Program-made: the position numbers and the translations under genes
Shown: positions 1 to 7,094 of the stretch, piece by piece
How positions within the stretch are numbered: the stretch's first letter is position 1
How the letters are laid out: each line of letters begins with the position of its first letter
Assembly: GCA_028456385.1 (NCBI GenBank)
Contig: JALNQF010000937.1
Span: forward strand, 1 to 10,626
Direction: 5' to 3'
Length of the DNA stretch: 10,626 nucleotides
Source: Ophiosphaerella korrae
Lineage: Eukaryota > Ascomycota > Dothideomycetes > Pleosporales > Phaeosphaeriaceae
Notes under the pieces: generated by a model
Told to the model about the DNA's origin: nothing
Database searches by the model: none
The model's input: the letters and a program-made list of their open reading frames with translations, nothing else

Positions 1-62
<62 letters not shown>
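1..62. repeat. (TAG)n microsatellite
   Basis: About twenty perfect TAG units run from the first base to position 62. A degenerate purine/T tract (agt, ata and aag motifs) follows to about 118 and looks like a decayed extension. Because it sits at the window edge, the array may be longer upstream. It encodes nothing. Confidence 0.97.
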
Positions 63-66
<4 letters not shown>

Positions 67-118
67 AAGTAGTATAAGAGTAAAAAGTATAAGAGTAAGA
101 AGTATAAGTATAAGTAGC

Positions 119-540
119 TTTCTTATATTTACTTTATAAAATATATTAGTAAAATAATTACTAATATAAAAAGTAAGCTTTAAAAGCTTTTAAAATAGTA
201 AGTTATAATAGATATAATAATAGTTACTAAAAAGTTTATAAAGCTAAGAAAACTTTAAATATACTATATATAAGCTTAAAATTAATAGAATTATAAGTAA
301 AGTTATTTTTAACTAAGTTTAGATAACTACTATAAAACTTATTAAATAGGTCTACTATATAGCTTATATAGAGAGTATATTATAAGTTAGAGTATTACTT
401 TATATAATTTATATAAGCTTATAGTAGTAAGTAAGCTATATAAGCTATTTAAGCTACTCTACTATATATAAGTAGTTTAGCTTAGATAGTTCTTTAATTA
501 ATAATTATCTTTTACTTATTTCTAAGTCTATATCTTATAA
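119..540. other. AT-rich stretch, no recognisable gene
   Basis: This 420-bp stretch directly precedes the integrase remnant. In an intact Ty3/gypsy element, the end of RNase H and the linker to integrase would lie here on the plus strand. I read it in plus frames and found no RNase H motif such as the DKE-type box or the ADALSR-like linker. It is almost devoid of CA and TG, so heavy RIP may have erased them. It may equally be unrelated sequence. Nothing else (RNA gene, promoter, terminator) can be supported. Confidence 0.5.
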
Positions 541-914
541 TACTACTAGTTAGTAAAATATAAAAGCTTTTACTTTATACTATATCTAATATATAAGTAC
601 TATTTCTAGCCTAAAATACTTTAGTCTATTAAAACTATCTATAATATATATATAATTTATTACTAAACTAATAACTCTAAAGATAGTAAATTTAATTACT
701 TAAAATCTATACCTATTTTATACGTACTATAGATAAATATTTTAGTTAACTATATTTAAAGGCTACTTCTCTATAAGATAAAAAGTAAGACTTATAAGTA
801 TATCTTAGTTATTTACTACTACTTAATAACGTATTACTACTTCTTTTTCTATAAAACTCTTATTAGATAAGTTATAAAATTAGATACTTAATACGTAATT
901 AGATACGTAATTAT
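541..914 (+). pseudogene. Ty3/gypsy integrase remnant, N-terminal part (HHCC finger and start of catalytic core)
   Basis: Plus frame 1 gives a degraded but recognisable retroelement integrase start. At 601-618 the codons read YF*PKI, matching the YYWPKM box of gypsy integrases. The paired zinc cysteines that follow are now Tyr codons at 640-642 and 649-651, with the C-x2-C spacing preserved. Next comes a segment ending SKDSKFNYLKSIPI, like the linker after the finger. The first catalytic Asp is an Asn codon (aac, 748-750) in the context ILVNYI, expected IDYI-like. Then KTYKYILVI at about 790-816 matches the 'YILVIVDRLTK' strand of the core. Stops sit where Gln or Trp are expected, as RIP would produce. 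The frame ends in the LTR-like insertion and resumes in another frame from about 1227. The family assignment is firm; the exact clade is not. Confidence 0.83.
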
Positions 915-1172
915 ATATATAATTGCTAAGTTACTAACCTTACTATAGCTAAAAGGATTATAGCCTTAACTTTTACAAATAAAGAATCTTATATATAAAG
1001 AGATAGACTATATTAGTATAACTAATATAATAAAGAAACTAGTACCTTAATAAAAGAGATATTAAAGATCTAGCTTACTACTATCTTAAGAGACCTAGCT
1101 AAAACTACTATATAGTAGATATATATATAGAGCGTAGGGCTAGAGATAGATAAGAGGATTAATCTTCTTAGT
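915..1172 (+). mobile_element. LTR-like repeat, copy 1 (probable solo LTR inserted in the integrase)
   Basis: This stretch is repeated in inverted orientation at about 4556-4820. A 30-bp stretch at 1072-1101 is a perfect inverted match to 4621-4650. Longer near-matches cover the 5' end (aattgctaagttactaac, 921-938), a TATA-like block (cttatatataaag, about 990-1002) and 1007-1043. The other copy begins TGTAAC, as many gypsy LTRs do; here that start is eroded to TA-rich sequence. It interrupts the integrase between the ILVI strand and the second catalytic Asp. Homology to the other copy stops near 'gattaat' at about 1160-1172. No clean target-site duplication survives, although an 11-bp motif (atacgtaatta) occurs twice just upstream (891-901, 904-914). 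A non-autonomous element of another class is possible. Confidence 0.55.
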
Positions 1173-1226
1173 TTATACCTAGTACTTTTAAGTTATAAGT
1201 AATTAATCTAAAAAAGAGCTTTTCTA

Positions 1227-2190
1227 AAAGCTTTAGTAACCTTCTCTAATAAGGCCTTTATATAGCTATTATAAAAAAGCCTTTTTATTAAACTACTATA
1301 ACTTCCTTTAAATCTAATAACTTTAAAGCTAAAAAAAGTTAATTACTACTTTATAACTATTTTTAAACTCTATAGTATTACTATTAATATTATTTTAAAT
1401 AAGAGATTAATATTTATTAGCTAATTTTAAAGCTATATATATACCTAGCTTTATATTTTATAAAAAATTTCTACTATAATCTAATCTAAAACTAATAGCT
1501 AAATAGAGTAAGCTAATTATTTACTAGAAATATACTTAAAGTAATATATAAATTATACTTAAAATAACTAGGTATCTTAGCTATATATAGCTAAATTTTA
1601 GGCTAATAATATAGTTAATACTTCTATTAGAATAACTCTATTTTTAGTAGACTTAGGCTATTACTTATATAGTAGGATTTACTTTTATAAAGATAATTAA
1701 CTACTTAACTTCTTTTAATAAAAGTAATATAACTAAGTAGATAAGCTACTTCTAGTATATATTAACTTTATAATATACTTTAAGAAGAAACTACTTTAGG
1801 TTTAATAAAAGTAGCTTATATAAGTAAATACTACTTTATATAGTAGCTTAGTATATAAACTTAGAGAACTAGTTTACGTTAGTATATACTACTAGAATAC
1901 GCTTATACTTATAAAAAAACTAAAGTACTAATAAGTAAAACTTTATCTTATAACTAATATAATTTAAAATAGATATACTTATAAGCTTAATTTTCTACTT
2001 AATTTAACTATTAAAAGTAAATTTCTAGTATTTTACTATAAACTTTTATACTCTAAATACTTAAAGCTTTTATTAAATTAAGACTTACTATAAAGTAGAC
2101 TTTATATAAGATAACTTAATAAAGTAGTTTTAATAATTAACTAAAAAGAGTAAATAGTAGATAAAGCTATCTAAGTAAGTACTAGGTATA
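1227..2190 (+). pseudogene. Ty3/gypsy integrase remnant, catalytic core and C-terminal part
   Basis: Plus frame 3 resumes the integrase after the insertion. The second catalytic Asp is now Asn (aat, 1398-1400) in NKRLIFISQF, corresponding to DRGxxFxSxF. The catalytic Glu is retained (gag, 1506-1508) in KTNSQIEQAN-like sequence (stops at the Gln positions), corresponding to the TDGQTERxN box. The interval is exactly 35 residues, the D-x35-E spacing of retroviral-type integrases, which supports the alignment independently. Then follow LLEIYLK*YINYT, like LExYLRxYVNY, and a C-terminal module at about 1915-2110 (K L Y L I T N I I ... Y K L N F), like the GPF/Y domain and the 'IHPVFHVSLLE' segment. 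Stops and Tyr-for-Cys/His changes are abundant. A chromodomain after 2110 cannot be confirmed. The segment 1227-1340 is not alignable with certainty and may belong partly to the insertion. Confidence 0.85.
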
Positions 2191-2208
2191 TATACCTAGT
2201 AGCTTACT
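2174..2208. repeat. Perfect 20-bp palindrome with extended arms
   Basis: Positions 2181-2200 read actaggtatatatacctagt, identical on both strands. The flanks agtaag (2174-2179) and cttact (2203-2208) extend the stem, apart from a one-base bulge. It lies just downstream of the integrase C-terminus. Confidence 0.85.
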
Positions 2209-2238
2209 AAGCGCTAACTAAAAGTAAAAAGGTAGTTA

Positions 2239-2321
2239 AATATTAGTAAGCTATAAAATTACTAATATTAGTATATATTAGTAAGTTTACAATATTAGTA
2301 AGTTATAAACTTACTAATATT
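2239..2321. repeat. Two consecutive hairpins built from aatattagtaag
   Basis: The arm aatattagtaa (2239-2249) pairs with ttactaatatt (2259-2269). The longer arm aatattagtaagtt (2291-2304) pairs perfectly with 2308-2321 across a three-base loop. A further half-copy (tattagtaagttta) lies between them. All copies share one core, so they are related by duplication, perhaps as an LTR edge or the terminus of a small element. Confidence 0.85.
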
Positions 2322-3080
2322 AGCGTAAAGTAAGAAATACAAAAGTAACTCCTTTATACTTACTTTAGCTAGAGCCTATCTTTATATAAAATAAATCTAG
2401 TAGTATATATACTAAATATTTTATAAAAGCTATTATTAATATAAAGTATAAATTATATAGAAAAAATATAAGATAGTAGTACTTAGTCTAGTATATAAGC
2501 TACTTAAAGCTTACTTAAGAGCTAGTAGAAAGATTTATAAAGTATAATATAGCTTTTTAGTATTACTTTTATAACTTTAAGTAACTAATACTACTTTTAC
2601 TATATATACTTCTTAGCTAGTTTCTTAATACTAGAGAGACAAAAGATTACTAAACTTAGCTTATATATTATATTAGTTCCTTATACTAAATTAGTATAAT
2701 TTTTTTATACTTAGAGCGCCCTTTTTTATTAAAAGAGCCTAGTACCTAATAGCTATAATACTACTTAAATACTAGTTACTTAAGAGCTTTATAGTAAAGA
2801 CTTATTTATATAGTATACTTTATTTATATAAAACTTTCTATCTAGTAAATTACGTAAATAATTATAATTTTTATAAAAGTTCTACTTTCTATATAGTAGC
2901 TATAAGTACTTTAAAGTTTAATTTTATTATTATAAGGTTAAAGTAGTAAAAAAAAGTATATAGTTAATATATTTTATATTTAGAAGTTACGTAGAATTAA
3001 AAATCCTACTAAAATCTATAAAAACTTTAGCTCTATACTTATATTAAACTAGTCGAATTTAATTAAATTTACTTAAAACT
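2322..3080. other. AT-rich stretch; possible 3' LTR/flank of the left gypsy element
   Basis: I recognise no gene here. By position, the 3' LTR of the plus-strand gypsy remnant should lie soon after about 2200. A TATA-like run (ctttatataaaataaat, about 2380) inside 2230-2560 would fit an LTR promoter, but there is no second copy in the window to define ends, so this is inference only. Plus frame 1 shows a moderate stop density from about 2461 onward, no lower than chance for this composition. CA/TG depletion is as extreme as in the flanking remnants. Confidence 0.3.
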
Positions 3081-3081
3081 C

Positions 3082-3450
3082 TCTCCTAAATTAACTTTCT
3101 TAACTTATACTAGAGCTATCTACTATATACTATAGTAATAGTCTAGTATAAGCTTTTATTTTAGCTCTAGGGATTTACTTTTTAAGAAGAGAGAGACGTA
3201 TAAAGAAGTTCTAAGTAAACTTACTAATATACTCCTTTTAGCTAAAGATTTACTAGCTACTAAGTAACTACTCTACTTACTAAGTAGTTACCTAGTATAT
3301 ATAGCTTTAATACCTCTTATTTAGTTAGTTCTCTATCTACTATTTACTTTTTTTTTAATTAACTAGTTACTATACTTCTTAGAGCTATATTACGTAAAGC
3401 CTACTTTATACTATTTAAGCTTTTATCTTTATTAGAATATATAGAGAGTA
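3082..3450 (+). pseudogene. Faint plus-strand ORF trace, unidentified
   Basis: Plus frame 1 is less interrupted here than its surroundings. It is free of stops from 3148 to 3264 (residues beginning SSISFYFSSRDLLFKKRET) and then has only three stops to about 3435. Those stops could be former Gln codons (CAA/CAG to TAA/TAG). The reading is rich in Leu, Tyr and Ser; under RIP these may have been Pro, His/Cys and Ser, so a proline-rich protein is conceivable. I find no domain motif. In TA-rich DNA a 40-codon open stretch is only weakly improbable, so this may be chance. Confidence 0.22.
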
Positions 3451-3540
3451 TAGATAGAGATTAAGTTATTAAAGATATTAATATTAATAATAAAGTAAGT
3501 ATATAACCTCTACTATAGAAACGCTAACGCCTTTTATAGT

Positions 3541-3770
3541 ACTATACTAAATAGGGCTATTTAGAAGATATATACTTAAAAAAAAACCCTTTATATTTAT
3601 TCTAAATTAAATTTAGTACTATATAATATATTAGCGTTTACTATAATATAATAATAAATATCTCTACTAAATCTTATTATTTAGAAGATATATTTAATAA
3701 AAAACAAAACCTATATATAGCCTATTCTTTATTTAGTATTATATAATATTTTTAAAACGTATTATTAAAG
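3541..3770. repeat. 120-bp imperfect tandem duplication
   Basis: Two units lie exactly 120 bp apart. 'ctaaat' at 3547 and 3667 is followed after a variable stretch by 'atttagaagatatat' in both units, and 'ttagtactatataatat' at 3612 matches 'ttagtattatataatat' at 3732. Several differences are transitions, others are not, so the duplication is old. The unit is 40 codons long, but no reading frame is open. Confidence 0.8.
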
Positions 3771-3781
3771 ATAACCTAGTT

Positions 3782-3925
3782 AGATACTTTTAACTTAACT
3801 CTAATACTAGGTTAATATAACCTAGCCTAACTCTAATACTAAGTTAATATAACTCTACTTTAACCTTACTACTTAGTTAATATAAACTATCCCTAACCCT
3901 ACTACTAGGTTAATATAACTATAAC
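3782..3925. repeat. 33-bp minisatellite, about four units
   Basis: The anchor gttaatataa recurs at 3811, 3843, 3876 and 3909, a spacing of 32-33 bp. Between anchors the units share a cta-act/ccct-actactag-type sequence. One unit contains ccctaaccct (3891-3900). On the minus strand, a frame across part of the array gives a repeated YINLV/YINQV peptide, so a coding origin is possible but unproven. Confidence 0.8.
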
Positions 3926-4199
3926 CTAACTATAATACCTCGCTAGGTACTATAAACCTATTTACTACCCTAGTATAAACTAACGCGTTAGCTCTTTAAT
4001 ATTACTAGCTAGAGTATAATTAGAAAGTACTAGAAGATTAGTAAGTTCTAGTATATTTTTAACTTTTATAGTAGAAGCTAAGTAGTATAGTTAGTATTAG
4101 TTCTTAATATTATAGTTAGATTACGTTAAGTAATACTAGCTATCTTAGTTTAGCTTTAAGCTCTAAGAAGGTAGGAGATATATACTTCTTTAAGTATAC

Positions 4200-4386
4200 T
4201 TAGTTAATACTAAGTATAGTGCTTAGCTTAATACTTAGCTTAATTAAGAGTTACTAGAAGGCTACTAGAGAGTAAGAGACTTTTACTTTTTAAGAGTACT
4301 TGTAGAGCTACTAGAAAGTAAGAGATTAGTACTTTTTAATAATACTTTATATAGTGCTTAGCTTTATACTTAGCTTAATACTTAAG
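4200..4386. repeat. Nested duplications: 135-bp offset pair and 46-bp offset pair
   Basis: The segment around gtgcttagctt at 4219 recurs at 4354 with its flanks (tatagtgcttagctt-atacttagctta), an offset of 135 bp. Inside it, gctactaga-agtaagaga (4261) recurs at 4307, an offset of 46 bp. The block merges into the 12-bp array that follows. Confidence 0.75.
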
Positions 4387-4434
4387 TTAATACTCGAGTT
4401 AATACTTGAGTTAATACTCGAGTTAATACTCGAG
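4375..4434. repeat. 12-bp tandem array, five units (ttaatactcgag)
   Basis: Five contiguous 12-bp units begin at 4375, 4387, 4399, 4411 and 4423. The third differs by one base and the first by two, all transitions (ctcgag, cttgag, cttaag), as expected if RIP acted on an array of identical units. Read on the minus strand, one frame is an open four-residue repeat (Ser-Ser-Ile-Asn); pre-mutation residues could have been Pro or Thr. Confidence 0.95.
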
Positions 4435-4555
4435 CTAGAGTAGTTAGGTTTAGGTAGGTACTAGTTTACTTAACTTAGTTAAGGTAGTAAAACTTTTAAT
4501 TATTAGATTTATAGTTATAAAATAGATATAAGTTCGAGTAAGAAAAGAGTTAATT

Positions 4556-4820
4556 AATTAATCTCTCTCTATCTATCTTTAGCTTTACGCTCTATCTATA
4601 TATCTATAATATAGTAGTCTTAGCTAGGTCTCTTAAGATAGTAGTAAGCTAGATCTTTAATACTCTTTCTATTAAGGTGCTAGTTTCTTTATTATATTAG
4701 TATAACTAATATAGTCTATTTCTTTATATATAAGATTCTTTATTTAATTCTTTTATTTGTAAAGGCTAAGGCTATAATCTTTTTAGCTATAGTAAAGTTA
4801 GTAACTTAGTAATTGTTACA
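4556..4820 (-). mobile_element. LTR-like repeat, copy 2 (inverted relative to copy 1)
   Basis: Read on the minus strand from 4820, this begins TGTAACAATTACTAAG and aligns through about 250 bases with copy 1 at 915-1172, including a perfect 30-bp block (4621-4650). A TATA-like segment (ctttatatataag on the plus strand, about 4724-4736) lies roughly 90 bases from the start, as in an LTR promoter. The far end is near 4556, after a run of att-aatt sequence; the expected terminal CA has probably become TA. It could be a solo LTR, the 5' LTR of an element running left, or the 3' LTR of the minus-strand gypsy element on the right. No primer-binding site or polypurine tract is clear. Confidence 0.55.
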
Positions 4821-5075
4821 CTTATACGCTAAGCTAATTAGATTACTATACTAGCTTAAGCAAGCTAATTAGTAGATTCTAAGTATACCTAGAATCTAAT
4901 ACGCCTCTTTATATATATACTATTACGTATATAATTATATAACCTATCTAATATAAGTATTTAGGGTTAAATACTAGTAATAGCTTCGATCTTAGTATTT
5001 AAGTAGCTTATAAGCTTTAAAGTTAAAGCCTATACTTTTATAGTAGTATTATATAAAAGTATTATAAGCTACTAA
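4821..5075. other. Short intergenic stretch with a near-perfect palindrome
   Basis: No gene is seen. Positions 4873-4881 (tagattcta) pair with 4890-4898 (tagaatcta) around agtatacc. A single A-to-G change at 4882 would make the whole 26 bp a perfect palindrome, so one RIP-type transition may have broken it. The inner gtatacc resembles the 2181-2200 palindrome. Confidence 0.6.
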
Positions 5076-5303
5076 GTTATTAACTACTAAGTACCTAAAG
5101 AGAAGTATAGTAGATTAAAAGTTAATAATAAAAGCTTATATTATAATTAAGTAATTAACTTATAAATAATAGAATAATTATTATAATATTAATATATTAT
5201 TACTCTTAGTTAAAGATTAGATTACTAATAGTATTATAATAACGTAAATTACTACTAACTATATACTTATATATTATATCTAATCTATAGTAAAGATCTA
5301 TAA

Positions 5304-5359
5304 ATTACTAATCTATTATATATAACTATAGATTACTAATCTATTGTATATAACTATAG
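5304..5359. repeat. 28-bp direct tandem repeat, two units
   Basis: attactaatctatt-(a/g)-tatataactatag occurs at 5304-5331 and 5332-5359 with one base difference. It lies at the place in copy A that corresponds to the 54-bp duplication in copy B. Confidence 0.9.
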
Positions 5360-5449
5360 ATTACTTATATTACGTATCTTAATTATAGTTTATTTCCTAA
5401 TCTAAGTTATTACCTTACTTCTCTTATACTTTATTAGTACTTAAGTTAG

Positions 5450-5960
5450 AGCTAATTAGTTCTATCTTAATTCCTCTTGTTATATCTATAATACTATTCC
5501 TCCCTCTAGGTAAGTCTTTGTTTTTTTACCCTAAAGCTAAAGCTATTAATCCTATTTCTTTATTAATATAAAGTTCTTTATTTTCTCTTCTTATACTTAC
5601 TAAATCTACTCTTTATTATTTATAGTTAGTAGATTGTATATTATATAAGAGTATTAAAATATTTCTTTACTTTTATTACTAGTCTCTTAAAACTAAATCT
5701 ATTTATTATATTTCTATAAATAATAGTTAAGCCTATAAGTTATATATTTGTGTAAATATTTGTAGTTTATATAATATTTCTAAAGTTTCTATAGCTAAAT
5801 ATAGGTGTATTATAGTTACTTTTATATCTAAGCTAAGTAATAATAGAGAAAGCTATTAACTATACTAAAGAGAATTTACTATTAGAAATTATAAAGGCTA
5901 AAGCTAAGCGTAATTAGATTCTAAGTATATAAGTAGAGAATTATATATAATTAGTACGTC
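5450..5960 (+). pseudogene. Cysteine-cluster / helical-tail protein remnant, copy A
   Basis: Plus frame 1 from about 5450 reads ILFLPLGKSLFFYPKAKAIN, close to the matching part of copy B. From 5653 (IKIF) a cysteine-cluster region follows. Probable former Cys codons are tac 5668 and tac 5677 (C-x2-C), then tat 5734 and tat 5743 (C-x2-C), then tgt 5761. The third cysteine is not evident, so this copy alone would not identify the domain. In frame 2 from 5846 the tail reads EKAINYTKENLLLEIIKAKA, the same Lys/Glu/Leu-rich segment as copy B, and continues to KIKAYNN near 5972. The gene is dead, with several stops. The similarity to copy B in residues as well as bases shows it was a protein-coding gene. 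Function is unknown. Confidence 0.6.
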
Positions 5961-6027
5961 TTTAAAAAATAAAAGCGTATAATAATAAGAAGTTTATTTC
6001 TTAGTTAAGTATAATAGGCCTCCTATT

Positions 6028-7036
6028 GTTGACTATAGGTACCTATCTTAGAAGTAGTTAGTAGATTACAAGATAATAGTAGAAGTTTATATTAGAATCT
6101 ACAATAACTATAAATAATAAAAGATATTTTACAACTATCTTGTATTAGCGTTCTATAGTTAAAGGATTAAATTGCTAATAGTATCCTAATAATATATATT
6201 ACTACTAACTATATACCTAGGCTTCTTAGCTAGCTTTATACTTCGTGTTTACTAAGATCGCGAATTGTAAATTTATTACGTACTTAGCTTTATACTTTAT
6301 ATTTACTAAGATCGCAAATTGTAAATTTATTACGTATCTCTATTATAGTTTGCTTCTTAGTCTAGCTTATTTCCTTATAGGTTATATACGTCGTTATTAT
6401 CTATAGTAGGGCTAATTAGTTTAAATTAGTTTCTTCTTGTTATAACTATAATACTATTCTCTTCTCTAGGTAAGTTCTTGTTCTTCTATCCTAGGCCTAA
6501 GGTTATTAGTCTAGTTTCTTTATTTATTTCTATTTCTTTATTATTCTCTATATCTTTATATTCTAATTACAACAAACTCCTTCTTATTACTTGCGTTACT
6601 CGTAATAGAGTTAAAATATTTCCTTGCGCCTATTATACTTAATTAAAGCTTACTTGTCTTATATCTTTAAAGGATAGTAAATACTATAATAAGTATATCT
6701 TAGCTAATATTTAATACAAGTATACGCTGTTAGGTATCTCTATTATAGAGTGTAAGTGTTTAATTATTATATAATCTCCTCTTACTAAGTTATATAGAGT
6801 AAGCTATTAACTAAGCTTAAGAGATACTATTATTGTAGCTTATAGAGGCTAAAGCTAAGTGTAAGCTAACTCTACGTAAGCTAGTAGATCTTTATTCTTA
6901 CATTAAGCGTTTTCGTTAAATAAAGGCTTATAATAACGCTAAATTATCTAAATAGTCTTGTACCTTAGAAGCTAAGATAGACTTTAAGGATATAGTTTAG
7001 GCTACTCTAGCTCCTATTGTATTAGACGTTCCTATT
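6028..7036 (+). repeat. About 950-bp tandem repeat, copy B
   Basis: This is the second, better-preserved copy of the sequence described for copy A. It starts with ttgactataggtacc and ends near ctagctcctattg (about 7010-7022), which corresponds to ggcctcctattg at the end of copy A. CA and TG are clearly more frequent here than anywhere to the left, so it has suffered less RIP. The end abuts the minus-strand gypsy remnant. Confidence 0.75.
6231..6336 (+). repeat. 54-bp direct repeat, two units
   Basis: tagctttata-ctt-(54-bp unit) starts at 6231 and 6285. The units share a long run with ttactaagatcgc(g/a)aattgt followed by aaatttattacgta. They differ mainly by transitions (cttcgtgttt versus ctttatattt, gcga versus gcaa). 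In plus frame 2 both units are open and encode an 18-residue repeat whose core is FTKIANCKFITY, with no stop across the two units. Confidence 0.92.
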
Positions 7037-7050
7037 ACCTTTCTATTTAG
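6430..7050 (+). pseudogene. Zn(II)2Cys6-like cluster and helical-tail protein remnant, copy B
   Basis: Plus frame 1 is open for 70 codons from 6430 (FLLVITIILFSSLGKFLFFY onward) to a stop at 6640. A cysteine cluster follows: tgc 6625, tat 6634, tgt 6655, tat 6685, tat 6694 and tac 6715. If each Tyr was a Cys (TGY to TAY), the spacing is C-x2-C-x6-C-x9-C-x2-C-x6-C, within the Zn(II)2Cys6 pattern of fungal DNA-binding proteins. A basic LKL lies between the second and third Cys. The tail is in frame 2: IEAKAKCKLTLRKLVDLYSY and on to IKAYNNAKLSK near 6952. It is rich in Lys, Leu and Glu and probably helical. The frame change between cluster and tail recurs in copy A. Similar Cys-cluster-plus-helix ORFs are, as far as I recall, common in repeat-rich fungal DNA, but I cannot name a family. 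A genuine transcription factor is unlikely. Confidence 0.6.
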
Positions 7051-7094
7051 TACTAGTAGTCCTAGTTTTCTTAGTTTACTACAAGGTAGTCTAG

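Larger units (their letters stand above)
3770..4555 (-). other. Low-complexity, possibly gag-like region (minus strand), uncertain
   Basis: This stretch lies immediately inside the inverted LTR-like copy at 4556-4820. Read leftward, it would be the start of an element whose 5' LTR is that copy. Minus-frame reading gives repeated short peptides (SSIN repeats from the 12-bp array; a segment starting KKYISPTFLELKAKLR). The latter faintly resembles the PxFxGxxxKLRxF start of fungal gypsy Gag, but stops are frequent and no CCHC knuckle is seen. I would not call a gene. The repeat unit lengths of 12, 33, 120 and 135 bp are all multiples of three, which is the only further hint of former coding. Confidence 0.25.
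5076..6030 (+). repeat. About 950-bp tandem repeat, copy A
   Basis: Copy A aligns head to tail with copy B (6028-7036). Shared anchors are ttactactaactatatac at 5249 and 6199 (offset 950), the cysteine-cluster start at 5668 and 6625 (offset 957) and ggctaaagctaag at 5896 and 6847 (offset 951). The start is set by ttaactactaagtacc (about 5080), matching ttgactataggtacc in copy B. Divergence is much more than RIP transitions alone, so the two copies are old paralogues rather than a recent duplication. Confidence 0.75.

Noticed and set aside
989..1003. Host-gene promoter TATA boxes
   Set aside because: TATA-like strings occur everywhere in this composition. Those in the two LTR-like copies are conserved between copies and are best read as part of the repeat.
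2110..2300. Chromodomain at the end of the left gypsy element
   Set aside because: A few residues after 2140 (VDKAI*VSTRYIYLVAY) recall a chromodomain start, but the aromatic cage and the rest of the fold cannot be aligned and the hairpins overlap it.
2174..2321. CRISPR array or intrinsic terminator
   Set aside because: Repeats are palindromic arms without regular spacers, and there is no GC-rich stem followed by a T-run; the context is a eukaryotic retroelement.
3082..3450. A real, expressed plus-strand gene
   Set aside because: Stops interrupt it, there is no domain motif, and a 40-codon open stretch is not rare in this composition when TGA is nearly impossible for lack of TG. Kept only as a faint trace.
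3885..3925. Interstitial telomere repeat (ccctaaccct)
   Set aside because: There is only one and a half CCCTAA units, and it is part of a 33-bp minisatellite whose other units lack the motif.
915..4820. A 3.9-kb DNA transposon bounded by long terminal inverted repeats
   Set aside because: The left repeat lies inside an integrase whose second half (1227-2190) continues directly after it, so the repeat is a short insertion rather than the end of a 3.9-kb element. No transposase was recognised between the copies.
4861..4900. tRNA-like fold near the inverted LTR-like copy
   Set aside because: There is only a simple hairpin; no cloverleaf arms, A/B-box promoter motifs or CCA-type end.
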